Assembly (NCBI GenBank): GCA_035939775.1
Contig: DASZFO010000062.1
Coordinates: 1-48,908, forward strand
Direction of reading: 5' to 3'
DNA from: Pirellulales bacterium
GTDB taxonomy: Bacteria > Planctomycetota > Planctomycetia > Pirellulales > DATAWG01
Length of the DNA: 48,908 nt
The position numbers and the translations under genes were made by a program. The notes beneath the pieces were generated by a model. That model saw nothing but the letters and a program-made list of their open reading frames with translations. It made no database searches and was not told the origin of the DNA. Shown here piece by piece: positions 15,655 to 24,902 of the stretch (positions are counted from its first letter, which is position 1; the number at the start of each line of letters is the position of its first letter).

Positions 15655-18600
15655 CTAATAGTTTCTCGGTTTCGCAAATCGCGAAGTCTTTCTTTCATGG
15701 CTGAGCAGACCGATCATTGCGATCGCCAGCAGCACGATCGTCGTGGGCTCCGGCACCGTTGCGGATGCGAATTCGGCGCTCGGATTATTCAGCGAAAGCG
15801 CGAGGTCCGTGCCCATCGAGTCGCTGCTAGCCGTGTCGCCGATCAAGGCGCTGGAACCCAGCCCCGCGCCAAACGGATCGCTCGGCGAGAGCGAACCGGC
15901 TAACGACATGTCGCTTGCCAGCGGATTGCCGTTGGAATCCGAGGCGTCGATCGTCACCAGGGCCGGGCTGCCGGATGCGCCCCCGACGAACAAAGCATTC
16001 TGGATGATGTGGTCGGCGGTGAGACTGCCACCGGCGTTCACCTGCGTTATGCCAGTGCCATCGAGTCCACCCATGATTCGACTGGTTTCTGCGACCTTCG
16101 CGCTGCCGTCGTTGACTACATGCCCGATAATCGTGCCGATGCCCTCGAGCAACCCGTTGGGACCGACGTGCAAAGTTCCAGCGGCGGCTGGCAAGCCGCC
16201 CGACCCGACTGCCATTCGTCCCCCTGTGACATTGACCGTTCCTTGAGCGCCGATTTGTAGCTCGCTACCGACAGTGACTGCGCCATTCGAGGCGACGACC
16301 AGCGAGCCGTTGCCGCCCGAGCCACTCCCGCCGGAACCGCTGCCGTCACTGGCTATGAAGAGGGAGCCGTCCACGTTCCAAGTCGAATTCGTGCCGGTTA
16401 CGGTCGCATGGCCGACGGCGCCGGAGAAGCGGCCAACGTAGCCGCTGGCGGAGTGGACCAATCCTCCCGCTTCGACCATCATCGTGCCTTGCCCATCAAA
16501 GCCAACGGACAGGCCACCATTCTGGGTCCAGGTCGAACCGGCACCGGTAACCGTTACCGTGCCGGTGCCGCCCGTGTTTCCCCCGATCACCCCGCTCGTT
16601 CCGGTGGGAGACCCCGTCGAACCGGTCGAAAACACAGCGCCCGCGGCGATGGTCAGCGAACCGGCTCCGCTATTGCCAACATCCATCTGTTCGGCAATGG
16701 TCCAAGTCGTGCCGGCATCCGTAATGGTCAGATCCCCTTGGCTGCCGGCGGAGGCCCCGACGAGGGCCCCCCCTTGGCCAGTAACCGCCGCGCCGCCGCT
16801 GAACTGGGCCGTCGCGCGGCCGCCGGTGGCGACGGCAAGAAACTGCGCAATGTCCATTTTCGAGTTCGGGCCGCTCACGGTGATCGACGCCGTGCTGTCC
16901 GCATCGAGCGCGACGTTCGAACCTGTGATCGAGGCCGTGCCGCTGGTGATTGTCAGCGACGACTGACCTTCGCCTCCGAGCGTGAGGCCTCCGGAGAAAG
17001 TGCCGCCATTGATGACGACGTTGCCGACGGAACCGCTGGCGGCGGCGGTGGAGAGGATTGGTGTGGTGACTTGGGCGCCGTTGTTGATGTTGAGCGTCCC
17101 GTGGCCGGCGTTGCCGATAGACAGTGCGCTCGATGCATTGAGCGAGGAATTGGCGCCGGTTACGGTGATGGTGGCCGTGCTGTCGCTGGAGAGGGCCACG
17201 TTCGCGTTAGTGAGCATCGCGGCGCCGCTGTTGATCGTTAGCGACGACTGACCATGGCCCCCAAGCGAGAGGCCGCCGGAGAGCGTGCCGCCATTGATAA
17301 CGATATCGCCGACGGAGCCGCTGGCGGCGGCGGTCGATAGCAGCGGAGTAGTGACTTGGGCGCCGCTGCCGATGGTAAGAGTCCCCTGACCGTCCGTGCC
17401 GACCGACAGCGAATTCGAAACGTTGAGTTGAGAACCGGCGCCGCTGAGGGAAATGTCGCCGATCGCACCGCTGGCCAGGGCGGTGCTGAGCAGCGGTGTG
17501 GTGACTTGGGCGCCGTTGTTGATGTTGAGCGTCCCGTGGCCGGCGCTGCCGATAGACAGTGCGCTCGATGCATTGAGCGAGGAATTGGCGCCGGTGACGG
17601 TGATGGTGGCCGTGCTGTCGCTGGAGAGGGCCACGTTCGCGTTGGTGAGCATCGCGGCGCCGCTGTTGATCGTTAGCGACGACTGACCATGGCCCCCAAG
17701 CGAGAGGCCGCTGGAGAGTGTGCCGCCATTGATGACGATATCGCCGACGGACCCGCTGGCCGCGGCGGTGGAGAGCAGCGGCGTGGTGACTTGGGCGCCG
17801 CTGCCGATGGTAAGCGTCCCCTGACCGGCGGTGCCGACCGACAGCGAATTCGAAACATTGAGTTGAGAACCGGCGCCGCTGAGGGAGATGTCGCCGACCG
17901 AGCCGCTTGCCAGGGCCGTGGAAAGGAAAGGCGTAGTGACTTGGGCGCCGCTTCCGATGTTGAGCGTTCCGTGGCCGCCCGTGCCGAGCGATATCGCGGT
18001 CGAGGCGTCGAGCGTCGAACTGGCGCCGGTGACGGTGATAGTCGCCGTGCTGTCGCTGAATAAGGCCACGTTGACGTTGGTTAGCGACGCCCCGCCGCTG
18101 TTGACCGTCAACGACGCTTGGCCGTGGCCACCGAGTGTGAGCGGGCCAGAGCACGTTCCGCCATTGATCGAGATGTCTCCGACCGATCCGCTGGCGGCCG
18201 CGGCCGTGAGCAGGTTCGCATTGAGTTGGGCGCCGTTATTGACGTTTAGCGTGCCGAGCCCGTTGACGCCGACATTGATGCCGTTGGAATTCGAGTCGTT
18301 CCAAAGAGTGCTGGAGCCCGTGAGGATCACGGTGCCGCTGGTGGCCGAATCGAGGCCGAGCGATGCGCCATTGCTGGTCAGCGTGCCCGATCCGGTCACC
18401 GTCAAGGAGGCGCCCCCCAGTCCGCCGCCGTCGATCAGCGAACCAATGACGAAGCTCCCCGCGCCGGTCACCGTGAGATTACCGGTCGCGGCATTAGGAG
18501 GAGCGTTGAACGCATCGAAGTTGAAAACCCAGGTGTTGTTCTGCACATCGAGCGCAGCGACGGTAGCCGTGCCGGCCGCAAAGGGGATCGTCTGCGGCGG

Positions 18601-18912
18601 ATTGATGATTTGCTTGTTGAAGTCACCGAAATAAACCCGGAATGGGCTATTCGGGGGAGGATTCACCGCGTTGAAGACGGCGCGGTCGGAAGCGCCCGGA
18701 AATCCGGCGCTCCAATTCGATCCATCGAACCATGACGCGTCGAGCGGAAACTCCAGATTGGGCTGCGACTGCGGAGTCCAAACGCTATTCATGGCGCGTC
18801 CGTTGCCGGCCAAGAGTCCCAACCCGATCAATGCCGTCAATCCGCAACACCGAACTGTTTCCAAAACCATGCGGACCAGATTGCAATCGCGATACCCGTG
18901 CCAGCCGTACAT
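15655..18912 (-). CDS. PEP-CTERM surface protein with long beta-repeat array
   Basis: Exported, sorted surface protein of 1085 aa. N-terminus: about 25 leading residues, then hydrophobic GLTALIGLGLLAGNGRA signal. The body is a Gly/Ser/Thr/Asn-rich array of short beta units (TLTIGSGAQVTTPLLSTA, SLTINSGAAMLTNANVAL, TATITVTGANSSLNASSA), in the style of autotransporter passenger or filamentous adhesin repeats, so a beta-solenoid is likely. The C-terminus is a PEP-CTERM tag: VPEPTTIVLLAIAMIGLLSH followed by basic residues, for recognition and cleavage by an exosortase, which is not in this window. The first ~110 residues before the repeats (WFDGSNWSAGFPG) are a separate domain. Start ATG at 18912 with AAGGGG upstream. 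Single-gene unit. Confidence 0.92.
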   Translation of the reverse strand: MYGWHGYRDCNLVRMVLETVRCCGLTALIGLGLLAGNGRAMNSVWTPQSQPNLEFPLDASWFDGSNWSAGFPGASDRAVFNAVNPPPNSPFRVYFGDFNKQIINPPQTIPFAAGTATVAALDVQNNTWVFNFDAFNAPPNAATGNLTVTGAGSFVIGSLIDGGGLGGASLTVTGSGTLTSNGASLGLDSATSGTVILTGSSTLWNDSNSNGINVGVNGLGTLNVNNGAQLNANLLTAAAASGSVGDISINGGTCSGPLTLGGHGQASLTVNSGGASLTNVNVALFSDSTATITVTGASSTLDASTAISLGTGGHGTLNIGSGAQVTTPFLSTALASGSVGDISLSGAGSQLNVSNSLSVGTAGQGTLTIGSGAQVTTPLLSTAAASGSVGDIVINGGTLSSGLSLGGHGQSSLTINSGAAMLTNANVALSSDSTATITVTGANSSLNASSALSIGSAGHGTLNINNGAQVTTPLLSTALASGAIGDISLSGAGSQLNVSNSLSVGTDGQGTLTIGSGAQVTTPLLSTAAASGSVGDIVINGGTLSGGLSLGGHGQSSLTINSGAAMLTNANVALSSDSTATITVTGANSSLNASSALSIGNAGHGTLNINNGAQVTTPILSTAAASGSVGNVVINGGTFSGGLTLGGEGQSSLTITSGTASITGSNVALDADSTASITVSGPNSKMDIAQFLAVATGGRATAQFSGGAAVTGQGGALVGASAGSQGDLTITDAGTTWTIAEQMDVGNSGAGSLTIAAGAVFSTGSTGSPTGTSGVIGGNTGGTGTVTVTGAGSTWTQNGGLSVGFDGQGTMMVEAGGLVHSASGYVGRFSGAVGHATVTGTNSTWNVDGSLFIASDGSGSGGSGSGGNGSLVVASNGAVTVGSELQIGAQGTVNVTGGRMAVGSGGLPAAAGTLHVGPNGLLEGIGTIIGHVVNDGSAKVAETSRIMGGLDGTGITQVNAGGSLTADHIIQNALFVGGASGSPALVTIDASDSNGNPLASDMSLAGSLSPSDPFGAGLGSSALIGDTASSDSMGTDLALSLNNPSAEFASATVPEPTTIVLLAIAMIGLLSHERKTSRFAKPRNY
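16980..18180 (-). repeat. 435-bp internal tandem repeats of the PEP-CTERM gene
   Basis: Identical landmarks recur exactly 435 bases apart: ttgatcgttagcgacgactg starts at 17231 and again at 17666. Two copies are nearly identical at DNA level and a third, toward the protein N-terminus, is diverged. Each 145-aa unit holds three related sub-repeats of about 48 aa. The copy number is likely variable between strains and easily collapsed in assembly. Confidence 0.85.
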
Positions 18913-19148
18913 GGGAATCCCCTTTACAATGGCGCCTCGCTTTTTCAGTTGATCGAATAGGTTCGCCTCGCAAACGGATTGCTCGGACCGTGGCGGTCCA
19001 CAGTGCCTAGCGCAAAGCCGATTCGGAACTACAAAGTAGACAACGGGGCCCGGAACTGCAAGTATTCTGAACGGTTTCGCGTCGCCAAGCTATCTTTCGG
19101 AGGCCGGCAGTCCTGGAGCGCCAAGCCAAGTCCTCCGCCGCACGCGAC

Positions 19149-19625
19149 TCACTCAAACCGGATTTCCACGATCTCGAACTTCATCGTTCCGGCCGGGACG
19201 GGAATCTCCACCTTTTGCCCGATCTTTTTACCCAGCAGCCCTTGAGCCAGCGGGCTGGTGACGAGGATCTTGCCCGTGTCGTAGTCCTCTTCTCCGGCGC
19301 CGACGAGCGTGAAGATTTCCTCGTCGCCGAAATCGAGGTCCTTGACGACCACCGTCGCCCCGAACACGATCTCGTCCTTCGGCAGCCGCGAGGGATCGAC
19401 AATCGAAGCCCGCGCCAGCTTGTCGCGGAGCAGATTGATCTTGGCTTGCAACAACCCCTGCGACTCGCGGGCGCCGTGATATTCGGCATTCTCGCTGAGA
19501 TCTCCCTCGCTGCGCGCGGCGGCCACGCGCTGCGCCAGCTTGGGCATCTCCACCTGCTCCATGTGGTCAAGCTCTCCCTTGAGCTTGTCGTACCCGGTAC
19601 GAGTCATTGGGACTAAATCGGACAT
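19149..19625 (-). CDS. greA: Transcription elongation factor GreA
   Basis: Cytosolic factor that enters the RNA polymerase secondary channel and stimulates cleavage of backtracked transcripts. 158 aa, the normal length, from ATG 19625 ([15 protein letters not shown]), preceded by a GAGGGA ribosome site; the longer upstream frame is not GreA-like. The N-terminal coiled coil holds the catalytic acidic tip ([18 protein letters not shown]), and the C-terminal FKBP-like domain has [21 protein letters not shown] and [14 protein letters not shown]. It follows the zinc-ribbon gene by 74 bases on the same strand and ends near the PEP-CTERM gene's upstream region, where I see nothing else. Confidence 0.96.
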   Translation of the reverse strand: MSDLVPMTRTGYDKLKGELDHMEQVEMPKLAQRVAAARSEGDLSENAEYHGARESQGLLQAKINLLRDKLARASIVDPSRLPKDEIVFGATVVVKDLDFGDEEIFTLVGAGEEDYDTGKILVTSPLAQGLLGKKIGQKVEIPVPAGTMKFEIVEIRFE

Positions 19626-19699
19626 GGTTCCCTCGAAAACGAACGATCGCAAAAAAAACGCGGCCTCCGATACGCTGGAGACCGATGCGATGATTCTAG

Positions 19700-20422
19700 T
19701 CATTTGCGGCCGGGAGTGCGATCCTCGGGAAAGTAGAGGAGCCGGCCGCAGGACTTGCAAAAAACCACGGTCGATCCGTGCAGTTGGCTCATGATATTGG
19801 GGGTGAGTTGCTGGTGGCAGCCGCCGCAGCTTTCTCCCTCGACCTGCGCCATGGCGTCTTCCCCCTTGGCCTTGACGACGCGATTGTAAACGTCGCGCAG
19901 CTCGGCCGGCAGCCCGGTCTCCGCCACCCGCAATTCCTCTTCCAACCGCTGGACATCTGCCAGCAGCGACTCTTCCCGCGAGCGGACAGCTTGCTGCACT
20001 TTCACCGTTTCCTCTTTCACCTTGACCATCTGTTGGTCGGCCTCGACGATCGCCTGCTTGAGCTGATCGACCTGTTCCATGGCTTCGAGAATCTCATCGG
20101 CCAGCACGCTATTGGCCATCTCATCGGCCAATATCTGCTCGCGCAGGGCCTGATACTCGCGATTGGTGCTACATGCGTTCAGCTTCACCTTGAGATCGAT
20201 GATCTTTCCTTCTCCCGACTTGAGCAGTAATTGCTTTTGATCGACGGCCATGCGAGCGGCCTTGACCTCGGTCTGGGTCTTCGCCAGCCGCTCTTCCGCC
20301 GCGGCTAGGGCCGCCTGCCGCGCCTTGATTTGCTTGGGGCCGCTTTCAAGTCGCTCGCGAAGATCGGACAATTGCCGATGGATTCGGTGCAATTCGCGAA
20401 GCGCGGCCGCATTGAACGCCAT
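19700..20422 (-). CDS. Coiled-coil protein with C4 zinc ribbon (DUF164/zf-RING_7 type)
   Basis: 240 aa cytosolic protein. Residues 1-190 form a long antiparallel coiled coil ([19 protein letters not shown] through [17 protein letters not shown]); residues about 200-235 form a zinc ribbon with two CxxC pairs, [10 protein letters not shown] and [10 protein letters not shown]. This architecture matches the DUF164 family; characterised relatives bind nucleic acid or assist flagellar or filament assembly in some bacteria, so no specific role can be given. GGGAGG lies 8 bases upstream of ATG 20422. Upstream of it is the rpoD terminator region, downstream greA. Confidence 0.88.
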   Translation of the reverse strand: MAFNAAALRELHRIHRQLSDLRERLESGPKQIKARQAALAAAEERLAKTQTEVKAARMAVDQKQLLLKSGEGKIIDLKVKLNACSTNREYQALREQILADEMANSVLADEILEAMEQVDQLKQAIVEADQQMVKVKEETVKVQQAVRSREESLLADVQRLEEELRVAETGLPAELRDVYNRVVKAKGEDAMAQVEGESCGGCHQQLTPNIMSQLHGSTVVFCKSCGRLLYFPEDRTPGRK

Positions 20423-20520
20423 GATGATGCCTCCCGTTGGATCTCGTACTTATAAGCATACGCCGCAGTGCAAGACGCGCCCAGCGGCAAACTGGCCGCG
20501 GAGGGCATTCACGCGATCAG

Positions 20521-20612
20521 GGTGTGTCAAGCAAAGCGCAGACGCGCCGAGTAGCACGGCGGGTTTGCCGGGTCCCGGTGCGTCCGCGCAAACTTTACGC
20601 ATCCTACGGCTG
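20521..20612. repeat. GGTGCGTC-GACGCACC repeat, copy 1
   Basis: Left piece ggtgtgtcaagcaaagcgca plus gacgcgcc (20521-20548), right piece ggtgcgtccgcgcaaacttt plus acgcatcc (20577-20604). The two pieces are imperfect inverted copies around a 28-base centre. Related copies lie at 26986 and 42588. This fills part of the 347-base gap between the zinc-ribbon gene and rpoD, which otherwise holds the rpoD terminator and another repeat. Confidence 0.65.
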
Positions 20613-20655
20613 CTGTGGCTCGCTACTTCAAACAGCCAACTGTTGGAAGCGCATG

Positions 20656-20688
20656 AAAAAAGCCGCCGGTCCCAAGAGACCGGCGGCT
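20656..20688 (-). terminator. Rho-independent terminator of rpoD
   Basis: Read on the minus strand: stem gccgccggtc, loop tcttgg, stem gaccggcggc, followed by TTTTTT. Nearly perfect 10-base stem, about 85 bases after the rpoD stop codon. Ends the dnaG-rpoD transcript. Confidence 0.9.
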
Positions 20689-20750
20689 CAAGTTGTTTTG
20701 CTCCGAACTGAATTCTCGGGAATTCAGGTGCGTGAATTATTCACGAGTTC

Positions 20751-20775
20751 GGAATTTTGGCGAATTCCCCTACGC
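20751..20775. repeat. GGAATTCTGGCGAATTCC repeat, copy 1 (contains rpoD stop)
   Basis: ggaattttggcgaattcccc followed by tacgc. Its minus-strand form begins gcgTAG, and that TAG at 20772-20770 is the stop codon of rpoD. Copy 2 is at 27085-27109. Confidence 0.7.
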
Positions 20776-22479
20776 GCTCTGCTGCAGCGCCGCGCATTGT
20801 TCGGCGGCCTCGCCGAGGAAGCCCTCGAGCTGCTTGCTGCGTACGGGATGCTGGAGCTTGCGGAGCGCTTTGGCCTCGATCTGCCGCACGCGCTCGCGCG
20901 TGATCTTGAAAATTCGGCCCACCTCTTCCAGAGTATAGGTGTAGCCGTCTCCCAATCCGTAGCGCAGACGGACAATTTCGCGCTCGCGGAACGTGAGGGT
21001 CTTAAGCAGCCCTTCGACCTTTTGCCGCAACATGCCGTGGGAGGCCGAAATAATTGGGCTTTCCGTCCCGCCGTCTTCGATGAATTCGCCGAAGCTGCTG
21101 TCTTCGCTCTCGCCGACCGGGCGATCCAGGCTCACCGGGTGCCGCCCGATGTTCAGCACGCGGCGGACTTCTTCGATCGGCATGTCGGCGGACCGGGCGA
21201 TTTCCTCGGTCGTCGGCTCGCGCCCCATCTCTTGTTGCAGCCGCTTCGACACGTTTCGCAACCGCGAGAGCACGTCGATCATGTGGACCGGGATGCGGAT
21301 CGTGCGGGCCTGATCGGCGATCGCCCGAGTGATCGCTTGACGAATCCACCAGGTGGCATAGGTCGAGAATTTATAGCCGCGGCGGTATTCATACTTGTCC
21401 ACGGCCCGCATCAGCCCCGTGTTCCCCTCCTGAATCAGGTCGAGGAAGCTGAGGCCGCGATTGCGGTATTTCTTGGCGATGGAAACGACCAGCCGCAAAT
21501 TGCCGCTGGATAGTTGCCGCTTGACCTGCTCGAAATCCTGGAACTGCTGCCCCATTGTCTCGCGGCGATTGCGAAGGCTGCGGGGGCTCTCTTGCGCGAG
21601 GAGCATCAGGTCGTGCAATTCCTTGCGACAAAGGCCGAGCTGGTCTTTCGCGCCTGGCAGATTCCGCAGCTCGTGAATCCGAGCCCGGAGAAAATCCATC
21701 CGCCGCGACACTTCATTCATCTGCTTGACCATCTGCTGAACGCGTCGCGTGCGAAGGCTCAGCTCTTCGACGAGCGTCAGGGCCTTGCTGCGGCGGCGGC
21801 AGAAGCGGCGGCGGGCCTCGATCCATTCGCCCCGCGGCGTTTTGCGACTCAACAATTTGCGGAAGTCTTCCCTATTCGCCGCCAGCAGTTGCTTGAGCGT
21901 CGCCAGATTGTGCGGCATGCGGGCCATGATCTGCTCTTTGGTCAACCGTTCGGTGAGCGAGACCTTGATCGTGCGATCGAACGGGAGGACTCCCTTATAA
22001 ACCTTTTCCAGCGTCTCGATCGTGCCCTGCATCGCGAAATTGCAGCCCAGCACGGATCGGCGGAATCGCTTCCGCGTGACTTCGATCTTTTTGGCCAGCG
22101 AGATTTCCTCTTCGCGGGTCAAAAGCGGGATGATCGCCATTTGCGATAGATACATCCGCACCGGATCGTCGCTCAGTTTCGGCAACTGCTCGGCGGAGAG
22201 CGGGCGGTCGATCTCGGCTGCGCGGCGGCCCTCGCTCGCAACAGCCTCGAAATCGCGGGCCGATTCGCCGGCTGCATCGTCCATCGCGCAGAGCGCCTCG
22301 GCCGGCGGCTCGGTGACGAGTTCAATCCCCAGTTCGTCGAGCGCTATCAGCAGGTTGTCGAGCTTCTCGGGAGTGACCGCCTCGTCGGGCAAATAATCGT
22401 TGACTTCGTCGTAGGTCAAATAGCCCTGGGACTTTCCCTTGGCAACTAATTCGTTCAGTTCGGTGTCGATCTGGTCCAT
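20770..22479 (-). CDS. rpoD: Primary sigma factor RpoD (sigma-70)
   Basis: Housekeeping sigma subunit that brings RNA polymerase to -10/-35 promoters. 569 aa from ATG 22479 ([15 protein letters not shown]), which has a perfect GGAGGA seven bases upstream; the frame is open 50 codons further but without family resemblance. Region 1.1 ([19 protein letters not shown]), region 1.2 ([22 protein letters not shown]), a long charged non-conserved region, region 2 ([20 protein letters not shown] then [20 protein letters not shown]), region 3, and region 4 ([20 protein letters not shown]). It is cotranscribed behind dnaG, and its stop codon lies inside a dispersed repeat, followed by a strong terminator. 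Confidence 0.97.
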   Translation of the reverse strand: MDQIDTELNELVAKGKSQGYLTYDEVNDYLPDEAVTPEKLDNLLIALDELGIELVTEPPAEALCAMDDAAGESARDFEAVASEGRRAAEIDRPLSAEQLPKLSDDPVRMYLSQMAIIPLLTREEEISLAKKIEVTRKRFRRSVLGCNFAMQGTIETLEKVYKGVLPFDRTIKVSLTERLTKEQIMARMPHNLATLKQLLAANREDFRKLLSRKTPRGEWIEARRRFCRRRSKALTLVEELSLRTRRVQQMVKQMNEVSRRMDFLRARIHELRNLPGAKDQLGLCRKELHDLMLLAQESPRSLRNRRETMGQQFQDFEQVKRQLSSGNLRLVVSIAKKYRNRGLSFLDLIQEGNTGLMRAVDKYEYRRGYKFSTYATWWIRQAITRAIADQARTIRIPVHMIDVLSRLRNVSKRLQQEMGREPTTEEIARSADMPIEEVRRVLNIGRHPVSLDRPVGESEDSSFGEFIEDGGTESPIISASHGMLRQKVEGLLKTLTFREREIVRLRYGLGDGYTYTLEEVGRIFKITRERVRQIEAKALRKLQHPVRSKQLEGFLGEAAEQCAALQQSA

Positions 22480-22673
22480 CAGATCCTCCTCCCGCGCATC
22501 TTGCGCGCGGACTGGGTGCCGTGAGCGCGCGACGGGAGCCGTCGTGGATCGCTGGGTGCGCGATTCATCCGTGACTTCGCTCCATCGGTCGCTCGAAATC
22601 CGCCGAGGCAGGTATGGACTGAGATGCAAATTACGGGAACATCTGGGTCAAAACCTGTTCGGTGCAAAGCATC

Positions 22674-24632
22674 CTACCCCTCCGTGGGCGCGGAAATGCC
22701 TTGGCGACGTCTCTCTTGGTCGATCAGTTGTTGCAGCATGGTCAATTCCTCGGCCGCGTCGAGCTTGCCTTCCTGCAAGACCCGCGTTTGGGCGCGGACC
22801 TGCCGCTCGCCGTCGCGGCGACGGAACCCTTCCAACAACTCACGCAATCGCAAAGCGACATCGTGAGTCCCCTTGTTCTGCCCATTCTCGTCCAGTTGCA
22901 CGAGTAGGTTTTTGTAATGCGGCTCGTCGAATTCCAATAGCATGCGATCAAAGCTCGGCGTCACGCCCGCCGCGGAAAGCGAGCAGCAGGTCGCGAAGAT
23001 CCGCCGGCAAGCCTCCGAAGCGAGATGCTCGGGGCGGATCACCTCGGCGACGGCGCGGACCGATTCAGGCTCCAAGAGCAAAATCTCCAGCAGTTCTCGA
23101 TCCCAGATGCTCAGGGGCTCGGTCGGCGCGACAGGCTGGCCTGCCGCGGCGGAAATTGGTTTGGTGGTTCGCTGCTTGCCGCGCAATTCGCCGACCCGCT
23201 GCCGCAATACGACTTCGTCAACGTCGAACATCCGGGCCAGTCGAGAGAGCATCGTCCATTCGCGAACGCGCGTCTCGCTGGTCGATCCTTCGCGCAACCG
23301 AGGCGCCTTGGCGATCGTTTGCAGGAGGCCGTCGAGCGCTTTGCTGGCCTCGTGGGGCTGCTTCTGGATGTCCAGCCCGCGCGTGGCCATGCGGAACGCG
23401 TGCTCCAGCCCATCGACGGCAGCGCTCAATCGCGCACGAAATGCATCCGCGCCGTGGGTCAGCAGGAAATCGCACGGATCGAGTTCGTCGGGCAAGATGA
23501 CGATCCGCAGATCGACTTGCTCAGCGACGAACAGCGACAGGATTTCGCCCGTCCGCTTTTGGCCCGCCTTATCACCATCGAGTACCAGCACGATCGTGTC
23601 GGCAAACCGCCGCAGCAAGCGGATGTGCCGGTCGCCAAGTGCCGTGCCGAGCACAGCAACCACGTTCTCGCATCCGAACTGTCGCGTCATGATGCAGTCC
23701 GTGTAGCCTTCCATCACGATGGCGATGTGGCTCTTGGTGATCGCATCGCGGGCCAAATCGAGCCCGTACAGCATGTTGCTCTTGGAAAACAGCGGCGATT
23801 CGGGCGAGTTGATGTATTTGGCTGGATTCGTGGCGGCAGCTTCCGGCAAGATGCGCCCGCCGACGGCAATGGCGCGGGCTTGCGCGTCGCGGATCGAGAA
23901 CAATACTCGACCTTTGAAGCGGTCGTAATGCCCGCCGCCATCCTTGTGCACCAACAAGCCAATCCGTTCGAGGACCTTCGGCGAAATTCTGCTCTTCAGC
24001 GATTGTTGGATCAGCCAGTCCCAGCGATCGGGAGCGAAACCGAGGTGAAAACGGCGCACGCTATCGCCGTCGATGCCGCGATCACGGAGATACTTGCGCG
24101 CCGGCTCGGCTTCCGCGGAATTCAGCAGACACTCGTGAAACGCTTGCTCGGCCCAGGCGGCGGCCTGATACAGTGTGCGCTTGTCGTCGGCACTACCGCT
24201 GATCCCGCTGGCGCCCACTGCCGCGCCGCCACTCGCGCGATATGGTGTGAGTTGAATTCCCGCCCGGTCGGCGAGCATCGACAGCGCCTCGGGAAACTCG
24301 ACGTTCTCCATCTTCATCATGAAGCTGAAAATGTCGCCGCCGATGTCGCAGACCCAGCACTTGAACGACTGGCGTTCCGGATTGACTTGCAGGCTGGGGC
24401 GCGTGTCGTCGTGCCAGGGGCAAAGGGCCTTATATCCGCGCCCTTCGCGGCGCAATTGCAGATAGCTGCCGGCCAGATCGACGATGTCGATCGCCTGCCG
24501 GACCCGCTCTTTGTCGTCGAACGACGTTCGCGAAGCCACCCTGGACCCCCGATCGAACCGCGCTGTCGAAGAGGTGGATTCGGCCGCGGCGGCCGGCGGG
24601 TCCACCTTGACCCATCTAACCAGTTTTAGCAC
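22674..24632 (-). CDS. dnaG: DNA primase
   Basis: Synthesises RNA primers for replication. 652 aa if started at GTG 24632. Zinc-binding CHC2 domain with ligands C71, H74, C92 and C95 (CPWHDD then KCWVC); primase core; TOPRIM domain with VMEGYTDC and VLDGDKAGQKR; C-terminal helicase-interacting region. The start is uncertain: GTG 24539 (VASRTSFDDKERVRQA) would give 621 aa and fits the usual short lead into the zinc domain; the first 30 residues from GTG 24632 are Ala/Ser-rich and not typical. A strong promoter at 24668-24696 lies close to 24632, which allows either. rpoD follows after 194 bases, the conserved macromolecular synthesis arrangement without rpsU. Confidence 0.95.
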   Translation of the reverse strand: MLKLVRWVKVDPPAAAAESTSSTARFDRGSRVASRTSFDDKERVRQAIDIVDLAGSYLQLRREGRGYKALCPWHDDTRPSLQVNPERQSFKCWVCDIGGDIFSFMMKMENVEFPEALSMLADRAGIQLTPYRASGGAAVGASGISGSADDKRTLYQAAAWAEQAFHECLLNSAEAEPARKYLRDRGIDGDSVRRFHLGFAPDRWDWLIQQSLKSRISPKVLERIGLLVHKDGGGHYDRFKGRVLFSIRDAQARAIAVGGRILPEAAATNPAKYINSPESPLFSKSNMLYGLDLARDAITKSHIAIVMEGYTDCIMTRQFGCENVVAVLGTALGDRHIRLLRRFADTIVLVLDGDKAGQKRTGEILSLFVAEQVDLRIVILPDELDPCDFLLTHGADAFRARLSAAVDGLEHAFRMATRGLDIQKQPHEASKALDGLLQTIAKAPRLREGSTSETRVREWTMLSRLARMFDVDEVVLRQRVGELRGKQRTTKPISAAAGQPVAPTEPLSIWDRELLEILLLEPESVRAVAEVIRPEHLASEACRRIFATCCSLSAAGVTPSFDRMLLEFDEPHYKNLLVQLDENGQNKGTHDVALRLRELLEGFRRRDGERQVRAQTRVLQEGKLDAAEELTMLQQLIDQERRRQGISAPTEG

Positions 24633-24643
24633 AAAAAACTGGC
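24614..24643 (-). promoter_or_regulatory. Stem-loop and 9-codon open frame in the dnaG leader
   Basis: On the minus strand, ccagttttttgtgctaaaac followed by tgg can pair CCAGTTTT with AAAACTGG around the first candidate GTG of dnaG. A short frame starting ATGGATGGC at 24653 (MDGKASFLC) ends with TAA overlapping that GTG by three bases. Either feature could tune dnaG translation; this is inference. Confidence 0.35.
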
Positions 24644-24667
24644 CTTGCCATCCATGACAGTGGGGCG

Positions 24668-24696
24668 ATTATAGGAACGCCCTCCGGCAGGGTCAA
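24668..24696 (-). promoter_or_regulatory. Sigma-70 promoter of dnaG-rpoD
   Basis: Minus strand: TTGACC (24696-24691), 17-base spacer, TATAAT (24673-24668). The -10 is perfect and the -35 matches five of six. Expected start about 24661, some 30 bases before the first dnaG GTG. Confidence 0.8.
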
Positions 24697-24902
24697 CGCC
24701 GGAAAATGCCATTGACGAAACGCCAAAAAATGCTGCGTTTCCCGAGGCTTTTTGCGTTTTCCGAATACTTCGATTGGCACTGGCGAGAATTTTTTTGTGA
24801 ACTCCCGCACGCGATTCGTTTGCCCAATCGACCGTGACCAATGTATCTTGCGAATCATTTATCGACCTCCCATCTCACTCAATCCAAAATCGAAAATCCG
24901 AA

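Noticed and set aside
16980-18180. Possible CRISPR-like or other repeat array
   Set aside because: The period is 435 bp, in frame and coding for beta-repeat protein; no short spaced repeats of CRISPR type.
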